64,000 nt of DNA from the NCBI GenBank assembly GCA_036874045.1, contig CM072339.1, forward strand, positions 9,865,501 to 9,929,500. The letters are read 5' to 3'. Numbering within the stretch: position 1 is the stretch's first letter; each line of letters opens with the position of its first letter. Source of the stretch: Cymodocea nodosa. Taxonomy: Eukaryota; Streptophyta; Magnoliopsida; Alismatales; Cymodoceaceae. A model generated the notes under the pieces. That model had not been told where the DNA came from. It searched no databases and saw nothing but the letters and a program-made list of their open reading frames with translations. Both the position numbers and the translations under genes were made by a program. Shown here one piece after another: positions 27,542 to 39,294 of this stretch.

Positions 27542-28106
27542 GAAAATATTAGAGAAATTTTTGAAAAAGTACAAGTTAACATTCTTTTGTTAGATCTATT
27601 GCAGCATATGCCACCTTGTGCTAAATTTTTGAAGGATTGGTGTACTAAGAAAAGAGAGTGAAAAGTTCTTAGAAAAGTCTTTTTAGTTGAGCAAAGTAGT
27701 TCCCTATTTCGGTGCAGGTATAAATGTTATGCCAAGTGATATATTTGCATCCTTAGGATTAGAAGGCTTAACTCCTACTAGTACGGTTATTCAATTAGCT
27801 GATAGAAGTATAAGATACCCTAGAGGAAAAATAGAGGATGTCTTAATTAAAATCAAGAATTTTATATATTCTATTGATATTGTAATTTTGAATTCCCAAC
27901 AAATTAAGCATAAAAATAGTGATACATCTTTAATTTTGGGAAGACCATTTTTAGCAACATCAAGGGCTGTTATAAATTGTAAAACTGGAGTAATGAAGTT
28001 AGCATATGGTAATGAGGATACTCAATTAAATATTTTCAAACCAGAAAGGTTTGAGGAGTTAGAAATGTCCTTACATACCAAAGACTTTTTAGAGGATGAA
28101 TGAGAT
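27542..28106 (+). pseudogene. E1 protease region (active site deleted)
   Basis: The gag-protease linker (FEKVQVNILLLDLLQHMPPCAK, lightly altered in this copy) is followed by a deletion of roughly 37 codons relative to E2. The stretch from LF to GAGINVMP has lost the catalytic Asp-Leu. The remainder (TSTVIQLADRSIRYPRGKIE ... LILGRPFLATSRAVINC) is typical gypsy retropepsin. TGA at about 27659 and the deletion make it inactive. The E2 copy (43722-44126) still has IDLGASINVMP. Confidence 0.88.
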
Positions 28107-29800
28107 ATGTTAGATGATGTGATTCAAGAAGAATTAAATAGGCAAATCAATTCTGAAACTTTAGAAGAAAGTGAAAGCATAAATATAGAAGGAGATCAGG
28201 AAGAAATTAATTTAAAAAATGATGATGTTCAATTAGGAGCTCTAGCTTCTGATGGGCAGCATTTAGAATTAAAACCTTTACCTCCTGAATTTACCTATAT
28301 ATTTTTGGAAGATAAACGGACCTGTCCAATCATTATTGCTTCAGATTTAAAAGAGGATCAAATAGCTAAATTAAAAGATGTAGTAAAAAGTTATAAAGAA
28401 GCAATAGGATGGACTATGACTGATATAAAAGGGTTAAGTTCAACTTTATGCTGTCATCACATATATTTAGAAGAGAATGCTAAACCTGTTAGAATTCCTG
28501 AGAGGAGATTAAATCCAAACCTTAAAGAAGTAGTCAGGAAGGAAATAGTTAAATGGTTAGATAATGATATACAGCTCGTGGGTTAGTCCAATCCATGTAG
28601 TTCCCAAGAAATCAGGATTAACAGTTATTAGGAATGAAAGTCAAGACTTGATCCCTACTAGAATTCAATCAGGCTGGAGAGTATGTATAGACTATAGAAA
28701 GTTGAATGCTGTGACCAGGAAAGATCATTTTCTCTTACCTTTTATAGATCAAATGCTGGAAAGATTAGTAGGGCAAGAATATTTTTGTTTCCTAGACAGG
28801 TATTCAGGGTATAATCAAATTCCAGTAGCATTAGAGGATCAAGAGAAAACAACTTTCACCTGTCCTAATGGAACTTATGCTTTTAAAAGAATGCCATTCG
28901 GATTATGCAATGCGCCAGCTACTTTTCAAAGGTGTGTGTAGGGCATATTTACTAGAATGACTGAAGAATTTTTAGAAATATTTATGGATGATTTTACTGT
29001 ATATGGCAACTCATATGAAGTGTGTTTAAGCAATTTAGACCAAATATTAAAACGCTGTGTGGAAAAAAATCTAGTTTTAAATTGGGAAAAATGTCACTTC
29101 AAGGTTAAACAAGTCTTAGGGCATGTTTCTAAAAAAGGGTTGGAAGTAGATAAAGCTAAAATAGAAGTAATTTCTAATCTACCAGAACCTAAATCAGTAA
29201 AAGATATTAGATCATTTCTAGGACATGCTGGTTTTTATAAAAGATTTATTAAAGACTTTAGCAAGATAGCTAGACCTTTAACTAATCTATTAAAAGATGT
29301 TCCATTTAACTTTGATAAAAATTGCAAGCAAGCATTTTTCAGACTTAAGACTAGCTTAATTTCAACTCCTATAATTCAAGTACCTAATTGGAACCATCCA
29401 TTTGAATTAATGTGTGATGCTTCTGATTTTGTTGTAGGAGCAGTATTAGGACAGAAGATAGAAAAATCTCCTAGAGTGATTCATTATGCAAGCAAAAACT
29501 TAAATGATGCTCAAGTTAATTACATAACTACTGAAAAAGAATTATTAGCTGTTGTGTTTGCTTTAGAAAAGTTTAGATCATATCTGATTGGAGCTAAAGT
29601 AATAGTATGCACGGATCATTCAGCTCTAAAACATCTAATAAAAAAAAGAGAGACTAAACCTAGATTGATCCGATGGATATTATTATTGCAAGAATTTGAT
29701 TTAGAAATTAAAGATAAAAAAGGTTGTGAGAATGTAGTAGCAGACCATTTATCAAGATTACAAATAGAAAAATCAAATATTGAAATTATGGATAATTTTC
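28107..29800 (+). pseudogene. E1 reverse transcriptase-RNase H (broken)
   Basis: RT copies element RNA into DNA. The frame shows the fingers region (WVSPIHVVPKKSG), RVCIDYRKLNAVTRKD, FLDRYSGYNQIPV, FKRMPFGLCNAPATFQR and the active site [11 protein letters not shown]. RNase H then shows [34 protein letters not shown] and [10 protein letters not shown]. It ends VADHLSRL. Damage: a 17-nt deletion with frameshift at about 28575 and a TAG at 28939. From 28957 to 30018 the frame is open. The nearest relative in the window is E2 on the other strand (41462-43080). Confidence 0.95.
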
Positions 29801-31134
29801 TTGATGAACAATTAATGACCATCAACACAATGCCTTGGTATGCAGACATAGTTAATTACTTAGTTACTGGTTTAACACCTAAGGATTGGAATAGACAGGA
29901 TAAGAAATTATTTTTCTCAAGAGTAAAATATTACTATGGGGAAGACCCTTACTTATTTAAGAAATGTCTTGATCTGGTTTTAAGGAGGTGTGTTCCAGAA
30001 ATTGAATATTTGAGCATATAGTCTTTCTGTCATGACCAAGCTTGTGGAGGACATTTTGGTTCAGGGAAAACTGCTGCAAAAATTCTGCAATGTGGGTTTT
30101 ATTGGCCAACACTATTCAAAGATGCTCATAAATATTGCTTAAGTTGTTTAAGATGTCAACAAATAGGAAGAATATCAAAGAGGAATATGATGCCTCTTAA
30201 TCCTATTGTTGATGTTGAAATCTTTGATGTGTGGGGAATAGATTTTAGGGGTCCATTTCCTATGTCTAATCAATTTAATTACATATTGTTGGGGGTGGAT
30301 TATGTATCTAAATGGATAGAAGCTATTTCTACAAAAACTAATGATAACAAAGTGGTAATACAATTTATAAGAACAAATATATTTGCCAAATTTGGAATAC
30401 CTAAAGCTATTATCAGTGATAGAGTAACTCATTTCTGTAATAGAAGTTTTGAAGCCTTAATGAAGAAATATGGAGTAAACCACAGAATTGCAACATCATA
30501 TCATCCGCAAACAAGTGGACAAGTAGAAAGTGCAAACAAACAAATTAAATTAATCTTGGAAAAAGTAGTAAATCCTACTAGAACAGATTGGGCTAATAGA
30601 TTGATAGATGCACTTTGGGCTTATAGAACTGCTTATAAAATGAGCTTAGGTATGTCACCTTTTAGGCTAGTATATGGAAAAAGTTGTCATTTACCTGCTG
30701 AAATAGAACATAAAGCTTATTGGGCATTAAAAACTCTAAACACTAATTTAAATCAAGCTGTTGAAAATAGGAAAATGCAACTAATTGAATTAGAAGAATT
30801 TAGAAATGAAGCTTATTCGAAGACTGTAAGAGAAAAAGAGAAAATTAAATTCTAGCATGATAGAAAAATTATTCCTAAAAGCTTTGAAATAGGACAAGAA
30901 GTATATCTTTATATGGCTAGACTCCATAACCATCTAGGAAAATTAAGATCTTGATGGGCAGGACCTTACATAGTTTGAAATGTTCATCCTTATGGAGCTA
31001 TTGAAATTGAAAATCCTAAAAATCAGAATATATTTAAAGTAAATGGACAAAGACTTAAACCTATTCTGAAAACACCAAAAAGCTTCTTTGGAATTATAGA
31101 AGTCAAAGTAGAGGACTACTCGAGCTTTACTTAG
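29801..31134 (+). pseudogene. E1 integrase (broken)
   Basis: In the RT frame, with a TAG at 30019. The zinc finger is [17 protein letters not shown] ... CLSCLRCQ. The catalytic core has [17 protein letters not shown] (usual SDxGTHF altered) and the Glu in [12 protein letters not shown]. The C-terminal part (SFEIGQEVYLYMARLHNHLGKL) includes two more stops and ends at TAG 31134. Integrase would insert the DNA copy. The motif spacing is typical for Ty3/gypsy. Confidence 0.94.
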
Positions 31135-31717
31135 TAAGAAATCAGTTTTTATGTTTATATATATATGTATAAAAAAAAAAACATTAAAAATATATATAAA
31201 ACATAAAAATATTTGCGGTTCAACTGACTGGATCCATCGGTATGACCGGAACATTAAAAAAATTGTATATTAATTTTCAGAAAAAATATTGGTTTTACCG
31301 AAACATAGTATCGGTTCAACCGAAAGAAAAATAAAAAATATTTAGGTCTGACTGAAGCATAGTATCGGTTAAACCAGTAAAAAAACAAAAAAACTATTCT
31401 CTGTAATATTTTTATTATTATATTTGCTTGTATAGGGAAGTCTGTTGAGTTACGCTTAACTCAACGAGCTTACTTCGTTGAGTCTTGAGTTAGTCAATGA
31501 GCTTATTCCATTGAGTTAACTATAACTCAACGGAGTATAGTAGCTAAGACTACAGATAAAATAGTAATAGTTGGTTCAGGAAATGACCCGATTACCTGCC
31601 TAAACTTAGGGCTTATTTAAACTAAAAGCTAGGGTTTTGGGGGCATTATCCGGTAAACCATTTAGAATCTAGAATAGTAGAAATCAGAGCGATTCCGTGC
31701 TGTTGTGTAACTCCACG
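31135..31717. other. E1 spacer 1 with hairpins
   Basis: No gene. It holds a GGTT/AACC palindrome family (TCGGTTCAACCGA at 31311-31323, relatives at 31215-31250 and 31365) and two hairpins of the GTTGAGTTA / TAACTCAAC type. The first, at 31444-31465, has 9 bp and loop CGCT. The second, at 31508-31533, has 11 positions, one mismatch and loop ACTA. It lies between integrase and the acidic ORF. Confidence 0.7.
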
Positions 31718-33880
31718 ATGAGGAAGATGACGCCTGAATTCTGGGAAGATGCTGTTGATACCTCAGAATTTCTGAAGGAATCAGAAGAGTGGCACACGTA
31801 GTAGAAGATCAGAAATACGACAAGAGAGAAAGAGCTACAGAAGGTAGAATCAGAACTTTTCAAGTTTAGAAGAGATTTAGTAGATATGGGTATACAAATA
31901 CCTCAAATAATGGAAACACGAATCAGAATAGCAACAGAAATAGCTGTAAGCAAGGAAAGACAAATATGGCCAAGTAATGAAGTTGCCCTAGAATTAATCT
32001 AGTGTAAGTCCCGACTCTGGTTCAAAAGACGAATCTGTAGACGAGCTAAATGGGCGATCTAGGAGCAAGAAAGGAAAGAAAATGAAGAGGCAACTGAAGA
32101 ACGGGAGGAACCAACTACTGAAAGACCTATTCTTGAGGAGCAGCAGTCTGGACCTTCAGTTCCACCATTTAAGCCATTGGCACGAGCAGAAATGATAGGG
32201 CCTTCGACTAAAGAAGAAATAACAGAATTTGCAAAACTAGTTCAAGTTGGAAAAAACCAAGGAGAATCAGAAGATTTGGCAATGGCTAAAGCACACCTAG
32301 TGTTTGATGCACTGTACAAAAAGAGGGCTGCAGAAAAGTTGAAAGCCCAATATAAAATTAAAGTGGAACAACATCAAGAAGCTACTGCCAGAACTGCTGT
32401 TAGATATGCTGCAAAAGAAGCTGAAGCTGGTCCTTCGAGACCAACAATTATTGGAAGAATTAAATAGGAAGAGCCAGTACCTGTGGCTCGAAGGCCTGCA
32501 GAGCCTATTTTTGTAGATTTAATTTCAGAAGATGAAGAGGAAGAACAGACACAACTAATCAGAAAAAAGAAAGAAAAAGAAAAAGTGCCTGAATATGAAG
32601 AAATTAAATCTGAAGTACCAATTTTTACAGGGCCTGTGGAGCAGATTTTTATTAACCTGCTATCCGAATCTGAGGAGGAGCAGGAGGAGCAAAGAAAAGA
32701 AAAAAATCAAGTTGAAATTAGTTTGCAGCCTGTACAAGAAGAAACAGAAATTAGGGCAGAAACTAAATTGCCCATGACTCCATCCCAATCTGTTACAGAA
32801 TCAGAAAGAACAGTAACAGAACAGATTGGTAGTCAGGAGGAAGAAGAAAGAGTAGAAAATGAAGAGGTTGAAAGAAGCCATTTGGACAAAAATAATTTCA
32901 CAGATTCCACTAAAGAGCAAGAAACTCTTCAGCAAATTATGGAAAGAATTCAAGATAGAGTGGAGAGATCTACCAGCTCACCACCACAGACAGAAGCAAA
33001 AGCAAAAATTCAGAAATCTGAAGAGAATGTCCAAATGCAGCCTATGCTAGAGGAAGAGCAAGAGCAAACCCCTCCGGAGCAACAAAGTCACCTTCCTGAC
33101 CCGACTGAAACAACAATTTTGAATGAAGTACATTTTTGTAGTCAGGAAGCTTATACCAAATACCAAGAAATAAGGGGTTACGATATTATTTACAGTAGAC
33201 TAGTAAATTGGGATGGAATGCAAGAAATCAAAGATCTATTTGAATTCTAAGGTCTACTGTAATTTATATCTCAAGAAAGAGGGCATGCAGTATATGAGAA
33301 TTTAGTGCCCTGTTTCTATGCAAATTTAAGAGAAGGAGAAGGAGGATTAATTTCAAACGTGGAGGAAGCTGATGTACAGATAACACCAGAGCTTCTCCAC
33401 AACATATTTGGTTTAAAGAATGAAGGAACAAAAATTTTGGAGGATACAACTACAGTTGAATGGACTGAGCAGCAAATTAAGGATTGTTTAGCTATCAATC
33501 CTGGTGTGCCATTATTAAATAGATTGAAGCATTTAAATGGTAAAACACACATGGTAGCTAACATTCTGATTAAGAATGTTTATCAACGATAGGGCCATGA
33601 CATAGAATTAAGTCAATTTGTCAAATGGGCCACGTATGCAGTTGTAAATAAGATCCAAATAAATTGGTCTGCAATTTTTATCTCCAAGCTAAAAATAGTG
33701 AAGAAGAAATTATTTTATGGAGATTTGATTCCACTACTGATGGTGGATTGTATTGATTTCACTAAAAGGACATCAAAAAGGATCAGATCTAGAACCATTT
33801 CAGTGAAAGAATATAGAAATTTTGTAATTGCAGAATTAACTGTACCTTCTGGAGAAATTGCAGGAGTAGTAAGAGGATAA
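31718..33880 (+). pseudogene. E1 ORF: acidic coiled region plus Athila-type plant transposon domain
   Basis: One frame from ATG at 31718 through 33880, about 720 codons. It is interrupted by several stops (two adjacent near 31800, one near 32000, one near 32080, then 32465, 33248 and 33590) with no frameshift. Residues from about 250 to 510 are Glu/Gln/Lys-rich, with PIFVDLISEDEEEE repeated as QIFINLLSESEEEQ. The C-terminal part (YTKYQEIRGYDIIYSRLVNW ... NLVPCFYANL ... ITPELLHNIFGLKNEG) resembles the 'putative plant transposon protein' domain found with Athila elements. Its function is unknown. A homologue lies on the minus strand at 46004-46485. Confidence 0.75.
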
Positions 33881-34883
33881 ATCAATTAAAGCATCAATTA
33901 GAAAAACTCTAGAAGGAAGTAGATGAACTTAGGCATAAAGATTAAATTGTATTGTTCGTCTACTTGTGTAAAATTGTATGAAATTGTATGGTGTACTTGT
34001 AATGTAATTGATTCATATTAATGAATATAATTTTTCAGATGCAATTTTCACACGTATTTGGATGTGAAATGAATGGAATTTATTGAATATTATGTAATTT
34101 GTGGAATTTTAGGAATATGTAATAGATTTACAATTTGCTAAATGACAGGATAACTGCTTAAAAATTTTTACATGTTATAAGGTAAAATGTAAATTTTGCA
34201 TAACGTAAAATGACCTGCAAGTTAAATCTTTATATAATGTTCAGATTTAAATGTATTTTAATCAAAATGAGGCATTAATGACATAGATTTAACTTTATTA
34301 CAGTTAGCAGAATGAAAAACAAAGAAAAAAAAAATAGAATAGAAAACTTATGAGAGTGAAACTTAGAAGTTGCCTAGTGTTAACTCAACGAAGTAAGTCT
34401 GTTGAGTTAACCGTAACTCCACGAGGTCAGTAATATAAGATAAGGTCACTCCGTTGAGTTATCTGTAACTCAACGAAGTTAGTCCGTGGAGTTAGCAACA
34501 GTAACCGACTGTGTTCTGTTGAGTAATCTGTAACTCAACGAGGTTAGTTCGTGGATTAAGCAGAACGATTATTCTTTTAACCACGAACGAAGCTTCGTCG
34601 GTTTAGCAGTTACCAAAATTTGAAATTAGTAGTGGTACACGTACCCATAAAAACAGGAACCATGATGCATGTTGCAAGCCAACGAGATTTATTCACTTTA
34701 TGGATGCGCAGTATATATATGAAACAGAATGTTATTTACGAGTTACCAGCACTTTTAAAAGAAAGGAGAAAGCGTTGGAGGAACTAAAAGTAGAAGCAGC
34801 TGATTCAACCTTCATCCGACAACAAATATTTATAGAATGGAAAGTTTCAGACTGGTATGTAATTAATCTTCTGCTATTTATTT
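33881..34883. other. E1 spacer 2 with hairpins
   Basis: No recognised gene; a 71-codon frame at 34700-34915 resembles nothing I know. The region 34381-34560 has at least three TAACTCAACG-type hairpins, including a perfect 10-bp stem CGTTGAGTTA / TAACTCAACG with loop TCTG at 34452-34475. A further copy lies at 34517-34540. Confidence 0.65.
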
Positions 34884-36227
34884 ATGAGCACATGGACTCG
34901 TTCTCTAAGCACTAAACGATTAGTAAGAACACCTACCCAGGAATTTTCATTGCAGAGGAGTACTGAAAAATTTTCTAAACTGAACTTTAACGAAATTCTT
35001 TGGGGTGTAGCTAACCTTTCTTTAAAAGAGAATGTAGAGATGGCTGCTCCAATAGAAAAACCATTAGGAGAGATTTTGTATCCTGAATTAATTGATGAAC
35101 CTTCATGTATTCGATTGCCAAACTTTGAGGGAGATAGGTTTGAACTGAAATCTAATTATATTAGTCAATTACCACAATTTCATGGATTAGAAAGAGAGGA
35201 TGCCTATTATTTCCTTAGAGAATTTAATGAAGTTTGTCAAATGATGAAAATGCCGAACATGAGTATAGATGCTATTAAACTTAGATATATTCCTTTTTCT
35301 TTAAAAGACATAGCTAAAAGATGGTTATATACTCTATCGCTTGATTCAATTTCTACATGGACTGAATTTTACTCTGTTTTTCTGGAAAAATATTATCCAA
35401 CACATCAAACGATTAAAAAGAAGAAAGAAATATTAATGTGTAGCCAAAAATAGGGTGAATCATTTTGGAAATATTTTGAAAGATTTAAAGATTTAATGAC
35501 TCAATGTCCACATCATGCAATGAGTAAAGCACAATTAATAGGCATAAATTATGAAGGCATTGATGTTTCAATGAAATCTTTATTAGAATCTACTTGTTAA
35601 AATGGATTTTTAAAATTATGTAGTGAAGAAGCATGGGCATATTTAGAAAATTTTGCAAAAAGAACTGCACAATGGGAAAATTCGGCTGAAGCTATTGCAG
35701 ATAAAAGATTATTGCCAAGAGGAATGCATGAAATAGATTCCAATACTATGCTTGAGGTGAAATTAAATGAATTAACAAAGAAAATAGAAGAGTTATCATT
35801 AAATCAAAAGCTAGTAGAAAAGAATACAAACATAAATGACTTAGATATTATTTATGCTAGAAACCAGAGAGATAACTTGGGAAATTCTTATAATCCTAAT
35901 TGTAGAAATCACCTGAATTTATCTTGGAGAAACAACAATTTCCAGGGAGGGGAAAATATAAATGAGAAGAACATAAGTTATGAAGTATTAATTGAACAAG
36001 GAGCTAGAATAGAGAAATTAGAAAAGATAATCCAACAAGTAAACAATCGTCTAGAATTTATATTTGGAAATGCTGCAAATCAAAATCAGAATAGAAATAT
36101 ATCACTTAGACAGAAGGAACCAATGGAAGTTAGACCTATTGGAGGATTGCCAATACAAGCTATACCTAATCCTGTCAATAGAACGGTTCATGAAATTAAT
36201 ACCTCTTCTGGGAGGGCAGCTGAATGA
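34884..36227 (+). pseudogene. Capsid-type gag ORF located downstream of pol in E1
   Basis: A Retrotrans_gag-type protein: FHGLEREDAYYFLREFNEV, AIKLRYIPFSLKDIAKRWLY, WTEFYSVFLEKYYPTHQTIK, GESFWKYFERFKDL and CPHH, all in the order of Athila capsid. It continues with NSYNPNCRNHLNLSWRNN and a coiled-coil-like segment (IEQGARIEKLEKIIQQVNNR). The frame is continuous, with TAG at 35451 and TAA near 35598. In Athila elements this protein is normally encoded first, next to the primer site. Here it follows integrase and the acidic ORF. It might belong to a nested element, but I see no LTR or primer site immediately before it. Confidence 0.85.
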
Positions 36228-36415
36228 AGCAGCATATCTGAAGCAACTATTTGTATGTATATATGTTTTATTTTAAGTTAATAGTATCGTAGAGTTAATT
36301 TTTAACTCAACGAACTTAGTCCGTTGAGTTACGCCTTAACTCCACGAGGGTGTGCAGTAGTTATGTTAATTTTTGTCTCTACTAAATTTTTATTTTTATT
36401 TTACAGAATTGACAA
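36228..36415. promoter_or_regulatory. E1 spacer 3: hairpins and splice-acceptor-like tract
   Basis: It contains GAGTTA-loop-TAACTC at about 36291-36308 and CGTTGAGTTA-CGCCT-TAACTCCACG at 36322-36346 (10 positions, one mismatch). A pyrimidine-rich tract ending TTTTACAG stops about 10 bases before the F-box ATG and looks like a plant 3' splice site. Function is inferred only from position. Confidence 0.45.
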
Positions 36416-37555
36416 ATGGAATTAATGCAATTACCGTTGGATGCACTAAGGGAAATACTAAGTAACTTGTCAGCTAAAGATCTGTGCAGGCTGTGTTGTG
36501 TATCAAAGGAAATTAAAGACTATATTGAAGAAAAATATTTTCAGGGACTACAAGCTTAAAAAATGACTAAGATTAGAGATGGATTCATATGGAGGTCATT
36601 TAATCGTTGTTCAAATACCCATGAATATCTGGCTATGGAAGAAACTACTGGAATTCCACCCAATGCATTAGAAGGAATGAGTCATATTATGGGGATAGAT
36701 GAAGGATTAATCATATACAAGACGAGACCAAGGTATGCAAGTTTATCATTACCTGATATTTTGATAAGAAATCCTATAACAGGAGAAGAATGGAATATAG
36801 GAAGACCTAATAGATTTGAAGCACCAACTGTAAATTGTGTGTCAGCTTTAATATTTTTTGAAAAAAATTCTGCAATTTCTGAAAAATTATATTATTAGAG
36901 ACCTACAGGAAATTGGGGTGAAGATTTACGCTTAAGTATATATAATTTTCTGAACAGATCTTGGAATGAAAACATTATAATATATCTAGGACAGAAATTA
37001 TTAATTAACCAAACACATGTCATACTTGATGGATATATCTATTTAGTCACGGAGATATCATTAGTATATGGATCTGATTTATACATGGTGAGCATAGACA
37101 GTTATGATGATTATATAGAAATTTTACCTGTACCGAGTGAAATAGCTAAACCACCATCTACAGAATTTAATGAAATTCAAATAGGAATGTGGTATAATGA
37201 AGAAGATGATCCTACTTTATGTCTGATAAGATGGTAGGATGAACTGATGAAATTTCAATTATGGATTATGGAAGACATGAATGAATGGAAGTGGGAAGAG
37301 GAGTATATTGAAATAGATGTAGAAATAGAAACTGCTACATTACCCTGGAACCAAAAAGGATCCCTTTCTGCATTACATATTATTAATGGTAATACACTCA
37401 TATCTGGAATTTATAATATATTGCATGTTTACAAATTGAAAAGGAACAAGAACTGCATTAAAATAGAATTAATATCAAGAAGAACTATGCCTAAAAAGTT
37501 TTCTTGGACTGATACATTTATTCCATTTGTTTCTACTTTTCAATCATGTTCTTAA
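36416..37555 (+). pseudogene. Captured F-box / F-box-associated domain gene inside E1
   Basis: A single frame of 380 codons with three nonsense codons (36557, 36896, 37235) and no frameshift or intron. Residues 1-47 form an F-box (MQLPLDALREILSNLSAKDL, then RLCCVSKEIKDYI), the part that binds SKP1 in SCF ubiquitin ligases. Downstream features match plant F-box-associated domains: GLIIYKTR, DILIRNPITGEEWN, VILDGYIYLVT, SIDSYDDYIEILPVPSE and LWIMEDMNEWKW. It follows the gag-type ORF and precedes the polypurine tract, the place of the env-like ORF in other Athila elements. Its AT-rich composition is like the element's. It was probably captured as a spliced copy, then decayed. Confidence 0.82.
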
Positions 37556-39294
37556 GCTGTGATTTTGTGTGTTTCATGTGTGTATTCTGCATTTATTTTT
37601 TTTTTTAAAAAAAAAGGAATTTTGAAGTTTTTCATGTTCATTTTATAAAAAAAAAACAAACAAAACAAAATATCAATCTAGTTTGTTGGTATCTGTTATG
37701 GGAAACCAACTAGCTTGCTTGTGAGCCACCAAAGGCATAGAAGCCTGGGTTCCACACAAGACACTGATTTATTAATATCTGTTAAATGTTATTTTGTTTT
37801 ATATTCTATATTTATCTAGGAATGAAAAGTTTTTCAGAATCAAAAATCGGAATATGCAGAAAGAGATACAAATGGAACAAGGTATGTAACCAATTACTTA
37901 TCCTGAATTTTAAATCAAACAAAACTTTATTCATGCCTGCTACAATTACTGTACTTATTGTCAAATTTTTTACATTGAGGACAATGCAAAATGTAGGTAT
38001 GGGGGGAGGTAATTAAAGTAACAGCCATGTAAGTTTGTTAATTAAAGGAATTAAAATGGTACTGCAAAGTTTTGAGGAAATTGAAAATTTTTATGAACTT
38101 GCTGTAACTATCCGATAATTGAGACTGTAAAATTTTTATAAACTGCTTGAATGTTATATTTAGAAGGCTATAGAAGATGCTATAGAATTTATTATTTATG
38201 TAAATCTAGATATAGTATCTTATGATTTTTCTGAATTTCATGAGTTTAACAGTTTCACGATTTTAAAATGAAATCAGAATATTTAATGCTTAATCAGAAA
38301 ATTATCTGAAGTCTTGAATGAGTTGAGATGTGAATTCTAGATTAAATGAAACACATATGATGAAAGATACATTTACTTTAACTGATTGAACTTGTAGAAT
38401 GATTTATGTGTAGATCTTATTAAACTACAGATAAAGTATGAGCTTATTGTTATGGATTCATATTTTTAGTAAATGATAGAAGCAGGATTATATGAGATTG
38501 GAGTTTTACTGCATCTGTATTAATGAAATATGTACACATATAGTATGTGATTAATGTTTTGTTTTGTGTGTATTTAAAAAAAAAAAAAAGGAAAATTTTG
38601 AGAGTTTATTGACTTGTTTGATCACGAGCCTTTTGTACTTGAATAGATAGGTATGTAAGGATTGTTGACCTGAAAAAGGACTCTAAAAATCTGGCAACCT
38701 AAGATCTTGATCAGATCTGAGATTGTTGACTGAAAGCTCATTACATGGGTACATTAGAAAGCTCTTGTATGATTCAAGCTTGTCAAATTAACTTTTAAAG
38801 TACACGAAAAAAAAAAAAAAAAAACATATACTGTTCTGAAAAGATACAAGTGTTTTGTGAAATACAGATATCTTATGAATCGAGTATATTTTCTGTTAAC
38901 TAGAATTGCTGAAATATGAATCTGGAATTGACTTTTGAAGTTGTTTAATGGAAATACAATTCTTTATTCTACTTGTCTTAATCAGATTGAATTGGATTGT
39001 ACTTTGATTCGTATGTTGTTGAAATTTCTTCTAGAAAACTTATTGGAAAATTCAGGATTACAGATGATGAAAAGAAGAACAAACGATAATATAATTAACA
39101 CCTATATGAAGATGATATACTTTGTGTGTAATTTACATATATTCTAAATATCTTTGTAGGTGGATTACTGAAACATACAGAATATATGTTTATGCTAAAC
39201 AGAAGAAAAAAAACAAAAGGGGAAGAATTAATTCTAGCACTTTTTGAAAGACCAATTAAATAGATATTAGTTTGCTAAGGGACTAGCAAAATTT
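37556..39294 (+). mobile_element. E1 3' untranslated region with internal polypurine motif
   Basis: No gene recognised; short frames at 37786-38016 and 38935-39147 look fortuitous. A motif characteristic of Athila/Tat 3' regions occurs at 37973-38009: the small hairpin CATTGAGGACAATG followed by GGTATGGGGGGAGG. Poly-A runs lie near 38577-38589 and 38809-38823. The last 320 bp have a reverse homologue in E2 (24496-24820). Confidence 0.7.
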
